NCBI GenBank assembly: GCA_947172415.1
Contig: OX359194.1
Span: forward strand, 3,658,001 to 3,722,000
Direction: 5' to 3'
Length of the DNA stretch: 64,000 nt
From: Chondrosia reniformis
Lineage: Eukaryota > Porifera > Demospongiae > Chondrillida > Chondrillidae
Of this stretch, positions 38,901-50,900 are shown in pieces (the first letter of the stretch is position 1; every line of letters begins with the position of its first letter). The position numbers and the translations under genes are program-made. The notes below the pieces were generated by a model that saw nothing but the letters and a program-made list of their open reading frames with translations, was not told the origin of the DNA and searched no databases.

Positions 38901-41900
38901 CACTATATCTCCCATCAAAAGGTTGTTGGTTCGCAGCTTAGTTTTACTGATACCAAGCCTCATCACTGCCTTACTCACAGCAGCATATAGAGGTTAGAGC
39001 ATTTGACAGACTAAAATATATACGACCAGCGTTGCAACTGCTAAACGGTTTCCAAACCAGTTTTTCAAAATCAGTTATCCCACTTCTAAGCCGGTCACAT
39101 AACAATCTGCTTCAAACCTGTTGACCCATTTTGAAATCGGTTAGCTACTATAACAGCTGTGGCAGCAAGTAACGTGGTCTTTAAGGCATTGGTGTAAATT
39201 CGCTTATGGGTATAGTAAAAGACAACAGAGGAAATCGTATGGGTACTGCCAACATGACAGACACCCACAGGAAGAATTTTGAAGAGTTCTTATTGCAAAG
39301 CTTCCCCCAAAGAGTAAGAGGGGAACTAGGGGAATTTCCAAAGGGATATTGAGGTCAACGACAAAGCAGTGATCAAAGATCCCTCCAGTGCAGATAAGAC
39401 CTTGAATTTTTTTGTCCAAAATACAAAGCTACAACTGGTAGACCTCCCAAGTCTAGGTGCATATTATGTGCTAGTTGTGTCAGCAAAGGAGCAGGTGTGT
39501 TTATTATAAGTTTAGCAACTATTGCATGAAGAATAACAAACGTAAGTATATATTTTATCACTCCTATATTGAAGGTCAACATTTTAAAAACTTGATGCAT
39601 ATTATTGTCATCCTTATGTCTTATTTTTTCTCATACACAAAGAAAGTGGAGGACAACTCTCTCTTAGGGCTTTATTGCATGGTGGCGTATAAGGAAGAAT
39701 GCTACCACATCATTCGTGATGTCAACAAAAAGGATATCCTGCATGCAGTATACAAGAAGACTTTTGATAAGGTAAGAGGTAAGATTTCATTCCAATGAAT
39801 TGCTAATGTAGGTATACATGCATGTGAGAATATTTATGTAATAACAGTACTATTTGCATTTGGATTGCTATTTTTGTGTACATGATTCAGAGCATGTGGT
39901 GGACAGGTTTGCTTGTAGGTACATAAACTTCAAATTTCTAGTGCTCTATTAAAGCCCATCATTGCTAATGGCTTTATGTGAAGATTCCAGATAAGCATTT
40001 ACATAAGTATTAATTTTCCATGCGTGCAAGTGTACAAAGTGTAGCAGCACTGTATATACAGAACACTAAATGAAATTTACACTCAATAAATAAACTGATA
40101 AGCGACAAAGGATAAGCGTTAATATTCTTTCTGCTAGACGAGAAACATTTCAACAAATGTTAAACATTAAGTGATAAGCGCCAATCGTTAAACACTGAAT
40201 TGCGTAGTGAGAATGACTCCTTTAAAATAGTTAACCTTTAACATAAGGAATCATTAACTGATAATCGAGTAACATCAACCGATATTCTCGTAGAGGCTAA
40301 CTGTTAAAAGGTTTGTTAAGCAAAAAATGATAAATAATCAGATTATCTCTACCTTTTACGTGGTGGAGTACACTGTATATATATTTAGTTTAATTATAAA
40401 AGCATAGATTAATTGCTTATTCCGATTGATCTCATATACAATATATTTGCCCCATGGTGAGAACAAGGGGCTTCTGCTTTGATTTGACAACTGGTTATAG
40501 TTCAGTTTGACTATGCCCTTCCCAAATATGGCAACCACTGGTTGACACTGTCAACAATAGGCTGCTCAAAATTCACAGCAAATATGTATAACAGCCTATA
40601 CAGGGAGATGCCAAAGTCTGCATACCATCAAGCAGATCTGTGCTCTTTAGTTTCAAGTCAGCCCAACAACATAACTCTGCAGTTTGTATCCTTAGACCAC
40701 CAACAAAATGGAAACGACTGTGGCCTATTTGTCCTAGGCTTCTGCACAGCTCTCTGTGAAGGCTAGGAAGTACAGGGTCTTCAATTCGAACAAAAGGCAA
40801 TGCAACAGCACCTGCCTGGGTACTATGAAGCCATTCCCATGCAAGGGCATTGATCGGAGAGTGATCCATGAAGACCTACCAAATTCCCATCCACTATACT
40901 TGCCGTACCCATGCAAAGGTTCAAAGTAATGAAAAACTTCTCCGGAAATACTCTGTGGTTTGTAAACTATAATAACAATGCATGGATGCTGTCTTGTTAA
41001 GTACGTATGTGCAGAATCTTCAGACCCACGGAGTGCTCCCGTCCTCCCAGATTATGGGGTTCTGTTTGTGTCAAAATAGCGAATGTGGCCTTTACATGTA
41101 GATGTAAGACAAGATAACTAACCTTATTCATAGTGCCTATACCTGTAAGAAGTCCCAATATATAGAAGTCTGTCAGGATACTGTTCTGATAGTGATAGCT
41201 GTGACTGCTTTAGGAGACTTTGTTAGACCAAAAGGCTTCTAACAAAGTCTCCTAAAGCAGTCACAGTGGTTCATTTAGTAGAGCTCTTTAATTACCTTAT
41301 TGACAACATTTATGTATGTGTAGATGGTTCTGTATTTAAGCAATGTGTAGGTATTCCTATAGGTACTGACTGTGCCCTGTAGTTACAAATCTTTTTCTGT
41401 TTGTCTATGAGTATGAGTTTATGAAAGGACTACTTAAGGATAACATCACCTCAGCTATTAAAGTTTCCAACACTTAGATTTTTCAGGAATAATATTATGC
41501 ATACCATACATCATGATATTCATATAATTGTAATGATATCAATATAATGATCATGATATCCACATCATGTCCATATCATGATTTATTATATGCATGCATA
41601 CACTCCACCATGCACATATGTAAGTAGTGTATTTGCACTTAGATAAAACTGGGCTAAACTCCTGGTTTGAAACTGTTTCCATGGGTAAATAAGTTATAAA
41701 AATGAAAGCATGTCTATTTATCCTGAAATTTGTGTTGAACTACCTGGGACAATAGACTTGGCTTGACCTGATTTATCTAAACTGGTTTATCAAACCAGTT
41801 CTGATACTTGTTAACCTTGTTTAATTAACGAGGTTAACAGATATGCATGTTCATTAATTCCCTTAAATAAGCTAGTTTGAAATTATATAAGTGAATAAAC

Positions 41901-44900
41901 ACATGTCCTGCAAGTAGTGGATTTAAAACCTGTACAGTAGCAGTTACCTTTCATCATTGGTCATGGCTGACTACGTATTATTCACTGTGGTGAATGCTTG
42001 TCACTATGATCAATCCACCAGGCCATTTGCATTAGTTACAATTCTTTCCTTAAGGAGGCCATTTGAAGTACTGGTGGCGTTCTTAGCAAAGGTTGGAAAG
42101 ACAGCAAACCAATTTTAAAGCTGGCCATTTTCTCAAACCTGCTTCAAAGTGGGTCAGATGTACTATAGAGTGAAATTGGGTTGATCGGTTTTAAAACCAG
42201 TTGACCAGGTTTAAAACGGGTAAGTTAAAACATTTGTGTCGTAACATGTATATTATTATATTGCATTGCATTGCCTATAAAAAGATGCCAGATCTGGAGC
42301 TCCTAAATTCAATGGCATTTATGACGACCTATCTCGTGAGGGTTTACCTACACCTTTGGTGGTGACCCTTCAGTTGGAAAACCTCACGCTGGAGAGGGCA
42401 GAGTGGAACTCGAGGTGTTCTGCCACTGGCTTATCTGTGAGTCTGTTCTGGCCTACTGAAAGTGTGAAGAGTGGGTTGAAGAAGAAATGACATAGCGGAA
42501 ACACAAGTGAAACGCTGTGGCTGGGGCGAATGAAGGCACAGCAAGAATGGTTAACAAGGCTTCCAGGAAGATGCCACTACGGAACTTCTGCATAGCTTCT
42601 TCACTGAATGCACCCCTCCCTTTTTAGTTCAGCACCCTAACACACCATCCATCAGTAGGTCAGCCAGGGCTTCTGATAACATCCAGGAAACATCTCCAGA
42701 CATTGATAAGGAACCAGCAGGGCTGGATACAGTGGTGCAGCTTGGTAATAATGTGTGTCTTTGAGGAGAATGTTGGACCAGCATTAAGGCTCAAAACCAA
42801 AGATGGGGTATACGTAGCCTTTACACCAATCAGTATGACAAACCTAGATGATAAAGAAGATGAGGATTGTGCAAAGGCAAGTATTCTTTGCAATATAGCT
42901 TTAGCCAGGACCTGCATGAAAATCTGCAGTAGATGCAGATGCAGCATTCCTGGTGCAAAAAATTCTACTTCTACTAAAAGTGGCTGTCCTGAAAGTAAAA
43001 TGAAATCAAAAGCATAAAATTTACCATTGAAGGACAAGAATGCTTAGGAGAAATTGTTCTACAATATAACAGAGAAACGGAAAATGTTATTACTTTGAAG
43101 TTGACTTTTACTGATACCTAGCCTCATCATTGTCCTACTCACAGCAGCACACAGAGGTTACAGCATTTGACAGTCGTCACACAGTAGTGCTTCGTGTCAT
43201 TGTTCTGGGTGAAGGCATCAAATTTCAACTGGCAGTCATAATATTTTGGCTAGTGGCTATATCTCCACTGACAGGTCATTGCTTTGTAGTTGGACTTCAC
43301 AGATACCCAGGGGCACCACAGATCTACTGTATTAGCTTACGATGTAGACACAATATAAGAAACACAAGGAAGAAATCATATACCTTGCTATATTGAATAT
43401 AAAATTTATAACTTTTTGCCTGCCTTGTGTTGTCTGTGTTGCCCTCTTCACTTTCTTTCTTTCTTGCTACTCGATCCTTCTTCAGCCTCTCTTCTACCTT
43501 CCATCTTCCTTATCTTCTGCCATCTTTCTTCTTTGCTTCTTCAGCCCTCTTTCTTTTCTCTCTCTTCGCTTATGCTAGCCCTTTGCTCTTTTGCTACTTC
43601 TCTTCTGCTGTCTTATTTAGCTCCTTCTCAAGTAATTCCTGTCAACAGTGTTCACTTGTTAGGACTCAGGACCCTCTGGCATAGTCCACAACCTTTCTCT
43701 GTGCAGGTGGGGTTGGCGACTGGAGAATCTTATTATAAAATGGATACAGGTGGTCTATACATGGATGGCAAAGTGGACAACATGTGGACTAATAGTACCT
43801 TACATTTGGTATATAACAAGATGGAAGGCTGCTTCTGTGATGGTTCATTGTTAGTAGTAGAGCAGCTACGGTTGATAGTGGTAAAAGTGAATGTCAAGCA
43901 TGAGGAGAAGGGGGTGCATGGGGGATATAGTGGTTTTTAAACCACTCTTCAAACATAGAATCAGAGTCGGACAGACTAGAAAATGGGCACAACTGCCAGC
44001 TCAGGATTGAGTGCAGTGCAATCAAACACCACCTTGGGTAGAAGGCAGCACATATGGCAGCATATTTGCGCCTTGTGATCTGTTGATGGAGGAAAGGTGC
44101 TTTAATCCAAAAACTGAAATAACTTAGGGTGATTTGTGCCTATAGGCAGATTAAGGTTCTTAAGTAAGCATATTAGTTCAGTAACTACCAAAATTGGGGC
44201 CTCCTTGGAAGCCATTTTTTCAATTAAGATCTCTTAGTTACTGTATCCGTTCTCCCTTTAACTGAGACAGTACTTCAAGTTTTCTTTCAGTAAACTTTAA
44301 AATAAATTTTAAAGTAACAAGAATAGGAGAATAAAGGATAAATTAACATTCAAAAAATGAATTTTCAGGTAAAGATGGCAAAGGTGCAACAGTGAATTAT
44401 TTGTTCCCAAAATTGTACTGCACTTTAACTTAAATTTTATGATTATTTACAATTTTTGTCTGTGTGGACATTACTTTTATGATTCCAATTTTATGTTTAT
44501 ATCATAAATATATACTCTTACTTTATCTACAATACTTTAGAATTTTATGCAAATAAAAATTTATTTAGGCTTGTAAGTACTGAATGTCTTGCCTAGTACT
44601 GTATTAAAATCTAATTTAAATGTATTACAAATACTTCCTACAACAGAAAAACTTGCATGATTAATACATATAAATAGTAGGGCGATAATAGCACAGTTGA
44701 AAAACTATTATCTATAGCAAACTTACTAGACTGATAGTGAAGACATCTTCATATGCCCTTGATGTTTCACCAGCTATCATTCCTGAACCTCTGAGATTTT
44801 CAACTCCTATTCCATCTTGGTGCCCTTATGTTCAGATTCAGGTTAGGTTCAGATAAATTGTTACTTGAGCTTTGCCATTTAATCTCTTACATATACTAAC

Positions 44901-47900
44901 CAATAATATCTGTGACTCTGTAACGAGCCTCTCCATCCTCCTCAATGAGTTCAGTCTTGACATAGCTGTGACCTTCTACATTCACTTTCCTCAAGTCAGC
45001 TGATGTCAAATAGACATACTTGAAACCCTTTTAAACATAGAATGGCAAGTAATAAATTGCCCACACAGCAATGCTCATACTTGTTCATTATATAAGATAA
45101 TTGCATAGTTAATTATACAAGTAAATAAACAAGTATTTCGAGTTTAAAAACTCGCGGGGCTGCCGCCCCCCGAATCAACTCGAACTACTTGGCCGTATCG
45201 TTGGCATTTAATATATATATTCGTAATACTAACGATTGAGGACGCTTAAGTGTCCTGAACACTATAAATAGCGACAGAAAAGCTTCGTTAACTAAAGCTT
45301 CCTGAACGCCGCCATTTGCAAAACGATGTATTGATGTATAAATTAAGTATTATAAAATATTATAATAGTTGCGTATATATGAACCTGTATTAATTATATA
45401 GCGACGTATAAATAAAGTGTTATAATAGTTGCGTATCAACCCGTATTATATATACATATATATATATATCTTTCCGTAACATGAAGCCATACAACGTAAT
45501 CGGCAAATGAAAACAATATAAGGGGCCTGCGGCAGCCCCTAATAATGGTAATAATGGTAATAATGGTAATAATGGTAATAATACACTTCTGTGTTTGGGC
45601 GCACCATTCCTACTTAAGGTTAGCGCGCCCAAACACAGAAGTGTATGGTTAAGTTACTTAAATTTCAGTATATATGCAACTTCTGTATGATTAGCCTTAT
45701 CATATAATCAGTGTCTTGTTTCGATACTTTTTGCAGATGTATTAGTGAACACTGCCATTACTACTTCTAACAACATTTTTGTAAATGTTTTTAGGGGCTG
45801 CCTGTGGCAGCCCCTTATATTGTTTTCATTTGCCGATTAGGTTGTATGGCTTCATGTTACTGAGATATATATATATATATCTATATATATAATACGGGTT
45901 GATACGCAACTATTATAACACTTTATTTATACGTCGCTATATAATTAATACAGGTACATCGTTTTGCAAATGGCGGCGTTCAGGAAGCTTTAGTTAACGA
46001 AGCTTTTCTGTCGCTATTTATAGTGTTCAGGACACTTAAGCGTCCTCAATCGTTAGTATTACGAATATATATATTAAATGCCAACGATACGGCCAAGTAG
46101 TTCGAGTTGATTCGGGGGGGGCGGTAGCCCCACGAGTTATTAAACTCGAAATACTTGTTTATTTACTTGTATTCCCCCTTTTTTCTTCTTAATATTACTT
46201 GTTTTAAATTGATTTGAAAGTTTTCTTGGCGAAGATCTCAAAATAACGTCTTAGACAAGAGAAATATGCCGAAAACCATGATCTCTTAATTAAAAAATGG
46301 CGTCCGAGAAGACCACAATTTTCGCTCTTCACAATTAACATGCTTATTGTAGAGCGCATTCAAATTTAGGGCGGTCTATTCCCTAGTTCCGAAATATTTA
46401 TGACGATTTAAAACTAGTACGTGCCCGCATAAGCTCGCATATTAGCGCTAGTCTATTCAATAAAAGAAGAAGAAAAAATGAATTTTGGAAGTGGGTCTAT
46501 TCCTAGTTAGCCGCTTTTTGAACGTTATAAAGCGTGTAGAGCGTCGAAACATGCTTTGGCATTTAGGAAAGCGTGCATTAATCGCTGCAAATAACCGAAT
46601 ATAACCGAAAATCGCTTCGTTGGCGATTTATGAGGTGTTGATTGCTAATACATTGGATAGGGCGGCCATTTTTTTTCCGGCCATTCCTACTTAGAGAGTA
46701 CTACCGTACCCTCTGATACATGTAAGCGCTACGGTAAGTTATCCCAGTTGTATGATTAGGTATTTTTGTACACTCACATATCCCAATATAATTCTTTACT
46801 ACGTATGAAAAGACAAGAAACTGTTGTTTGCGAATTGTACACATCATACGTACATGAAATACGGTAAAAATTGATTAAATGAGAAAAATTTTTATAGGGC
46901 TTTCGAGAAGCAGCCTTTACAATTATTAGCCTCTCCTTATATTTTAAATTAATACACGTACTTATAGACTGTTTAACTAATAACAAAACATGTTACCTTG
47001 TCAGGCGAGGATGGATCAATCCATGCTATTTTGAACAAATTCTTCAGTTCATCAGCCAATCCAATCCTAGCACCACTGTTAGCAGCAATGTATACCCTTG
47101 GAATACCAAGCTCTCGAGATAGTTCAGATGCTTTCTGTAAGACAAAAGAAGGAAATAAATGTTAAAAGCTTTAACCAAAATGCGATGAAGAAAAGTAGGT
47201 GAACACACATACTACACCTTATTCAGTGTGAAGTGTAATTAAGTATATCTTTTATGATCAACTTGCTGAAGAAATGTAACTGGCTGTGTACTGATCAATA
47301 ACTAATACTAAATGTTTCAACAGATTTCAGGTATCATAGGTATATACAATACAAAGTAGAGGTGAGACACTTGCTTATGTACGTTATGATACAGGGAAAG
47401 GGATGCTTAAAAAACAGATGTGAGAATGTGTTATGTAATCTTCCACTGACTATTCCATATTGCAAAGTCAGGTAATATGGTGATGACACTACTGCATCAG
47501 TAGTGATAGCAGACAAGAGAGACTAATAGCAGCGTCTAGAAAAGACTTAAAGGTGATATAGGTACCCGGGTGAAGGACAACAAGCTCTACCTGAATGCAC
47601 ACAAGACGCAACTACTGGTGCTGCTAAGGAGAAGGAGGGCACAGGAGAGTACACCTATGCAGGACACCCTAGTAGACAAGGGCCACTTTATCTATCTATC
47701 TAAGCTATTATGTGACAATTATGTGTGTTATGAGGTGGCCAACCAGCTTTTAACACTCAAAATAATTGAATGCAATTGCCTGCATTCATAAATTTCAAGA
47801 ATGCAGATTCTGAAAATATTGCAAAATTCACCCTGAGAAACTATCTAAATATGAGTCTTGGTCACCTTAAATACAAGATCTTCTTGAGGTCCAAATGATC

Positions 47901-47997
47901 CAATCTGATGAGTAATATCATTGGCTATTACAATTACATCTCTTCCTTCAGGATATTCTGGTGTAAGCATGGTCATTCTCCATGCTATCATACCAAC
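20949..47997 (-). CDS. ACACA: ACC exons 30-43: carboxyltransferase domain and C-terminus
   Basis: Exons, 5' to 3': 47866-47997, 46997-47134, 44901-45027, 44727-44824, 36067-36192, 32750-32970, 32461-32666, 32247-32390, 24089-24266, 23736-24006, 23522-23622, 23385-23454, 22804-22940, 20949-21072. This domain moves the carboxyl group from biotin to acetyl-CoA. Visible signatures include [62 protein letters not shown], the acyl-CoA-side motif [48 protein letters not shown] and [11 protein letters not shown]. The last exon encodes [17 protein letters not shown] and stops. Two introns here are huge: 36,193-44,726 (8.5 kb) and 24,267-32,246 (8.0 kb). Both are transposon-filled, while neighbours such as 32,391-32,460 are only 70 nt. 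Confidence 0.96.
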
Positions 47998-50900
47998 CTG
48001 AAACAGTGGAACAGAGTTAATGTGTACAAGGCTATGAGTAACAGAATACTATACGTATAATACAAAGGCCATGGCTTGTCACCTCATTCTCTCCTGGCAC
48101 CCTATTAGCTTCCTTCAGTTCACCATCTCTCAAAACTAGTTCAGTCAGAACCAACTACACAAAAAGAAAAGAAGATGCGGAATCATATCAGTCGATAGTT
48201 ATATATAGCTGTCGAAATGCTTCGTCATACATTTAAAACTTTGGTTAGCTTCATGCTTAAAAGGAATAAGAAAGTAGCACTTACTGGGACTTGAATCCAA
48301 GACAGCTGGTTTGAATCATCAATGCTTTTAAACTACTTACCAGTTTTTCCTTGGGAGGAATTACAGTTTCCTTCTTGATCTTTGTATGCTTCTCCCATTG
48401 ACTTTGCAATGCCTTAAAGATGTATAGACATTGAAAAATGAATGTAAAAGATGTGCATGTATGCGTCTAGTGCTGCTACTATATTTTCACTGGCACACCA
48501 CTCATATTACCTATACATTTAGCAAGGTCAAAATACTTGTGGTACAATAAGCTTAGGTGTATTACATTACTACATGGCATACAAATTATATCCTCCCTTA
48601 CCTTTCTGAACAGTTCTGGGAAGTCATAAACATAGGTAGTTTCACTGCGTTGAGCCTTATACCTCTTTTGGTGCAACTGGTCCTTAGTAACATAAGGAGT
48701 ACTAACTTTGAGGCCATGAAGGGGACCAGTGCGGGTACCAAATGTCTCAAAAATAGTCTACACAAAGATAGCAGACCAACAGCTCAAATTAGATAAAGTA
48801 CACTACTACATTGGAATTAATTCCTTGTTGTTAGGGGAATCCATGAAAAACACTAATTCAGTATTTTGCTAACAAATTATTAAAATATAAACATTTTGGT
48901 AACTGTATGCAAATATTGAACTAGCGTTTTACAGGGTACTACAATAAAGTGAGTGTAAATTAACACGAAGGGGGGGTGGAAACATCTGTACAATCTACTA
49001 GTACTTCTATCCTAAGGAAAAGAAGCAAAATATGGTATCATACTGATAATAATATCTTTAGAAAACTGCTGCAAAACATTAAACAAGAATAAACTAAGGT
49101 AAGGTTAATCAGTACCACACCATTTGTGCAGGATTTCAACTCCAATACAGCAGGTGGCTGCCCTTAAGTGGCCTAGTGCTCATACACACACTTGCGTGAT
49201 CAGTAGACTGCTGGTTTGTTTAATTATATCATACTTACTGCTCCAGTTTTAGGATCCTCCACTTCTCTGTACATGTGCACACGAATGTCTAAATTAGCAT
49301 CACCTGACATGCATATTCGGACATGCTGAATTTTACCTCCAGATACCAGCCTAGAGCAGGTGGGAATGGAAGGATTGCATGTACATATATATTTATAATA
49401 GTTATATCACAGTCTATTCCTTACCTAATCCTAGCTTTAATCTCTGCTTCAAATACTCTGCATTTCCACAATCTGATGGCATGTTGTACCACAAGTGATC
49501 TCATCTTTTCTTCAATCTACAAGACACACAAAACACTTTCAAGTTTGTCACGTTTACACTTTCTCAAGATAAATTACACAGAGTTTTGCCTTTATCAGAC
49601 GCCATAAAAACAAAAGTAAATTAAATACACTAGCAAAAGTTACTAAAAGTCAATGTTTAACAACTACTGAGATCACAAAACATATACATACAAAGTTTCA
49701 CAGTGTACTGCATACAAACAGTAAAGACTGACTGATATACATGAAAGAAAAGCACAAACAAAACAGGCTGTTTTTCAGACTCTTTACTGAGGAACAACCT
49801 AGGATGAGGATACAACTTCATAATGTTTCTTCCTTTTTCCACAAGGCCAGACAGCTGTATAAGGAAATTTCACATCCTTTGGCAGTGACATTGGGAGTAT
49901 TCTATCCTTTTCTCATTCTTGAAGTAATAATCAGCTCTAGGGGCTAAGTATCTTACATATACGTACACATACATACGTACATATATAAAATTAACAGATA
50001 TATTTGAAGCAAATTCTTACTAAATGGAACCTATTTGGGACAAAATAAACATTCCAATGAAATACTTTGTTAATGTTCATATCTGAACAATGTAAAGTGG
50101 AGAAATACGTAAGCTTTCAAATTACATATATAAGTGTAACAATTTCAAATAAAAGGTTTCCACTGAATTTGTATGATATGCATGTATATACACATAATTC
50201 AAATGATAATTCAGTTTGATTTTTTAATACCTTATGTGGCTCTATAATGACTGGGGGAATGAAATTCAGGAAAATGTGATTGTAGTCAGATTGTTTCAGC
50301 TGTAAATGAAAGACAAGGATGAGTGAATCAAGCCTTAAATACAGAACAAACTAAAATACAATCTTAGGACAAATGCTTTATTCAAAACAGATGAATCGCA
50401 GAATAATAATACTGTTATGATTATAGTTACAGTACACCAACATCGCTAGGATAAAATATATAGTCCTTGAATATTCATACTTCTGGATTGGCAAAAGCTA
50501 CTTCAAGCTGTGCAAGACACTCTAGAAAGACTCTCTCTCCTTCTTTTTCCAAGTAGTCAAAGGAAGCTTCCTTAGTCACTAGATCTGAATGCCTGACCAG
50601 GACCCTAATAAACAGACGTTTATCAATTACTTCTTGTCCAACATCTACCTATGGAGAGGAAAACAGAAACTACTAAAATAAGTAAGCAAATAATCTATAT
50701 AGCACAATTATGCAGTTGCCCAAATTTAAAGCTTTTGGTATTACATCACACAAAAATTAATACATACGTATATACTGTCAGTGCCAAGTGCCTAAGTGAA
50801 AGTGGATCAGTTACAGGCATTGTAAACCATTTGTTAGCATTACATTATTATGATTGTACAGGATCTTTCAAATGGCCTACAAGGATTTAACTTGGCACAT

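Noticed and set aside
41199-41266. Hairpin as a bacterial-type terminator
   Set aside because: Wrong domain of life, no U tract, and it is contiguous with a retroelement fragment.
42703-43017. 104-codon plus-strand frame with several Cys and a KEDEDCAK segment
   Set aside because: No confident zinc-finger spacing or family. The minus strand is equally open over the same interval, so I could not choose.
43416-43940. 174-codon plus-strand frame starting in a Leu/Ser/Phe-rich stretch
   Set aside because: The first half is a CT-rich low-complexity tract open in several frames. The rest has no domain and no splice logic.
47285-47330. Another hammerhead on the minus strand (CTATGATACCTG...GTTGAAACATTT)
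   Set aside because: The GAAAC side fits, but CUGAUGA cannot be aligned without two or more changes and no helix I pairing was found.
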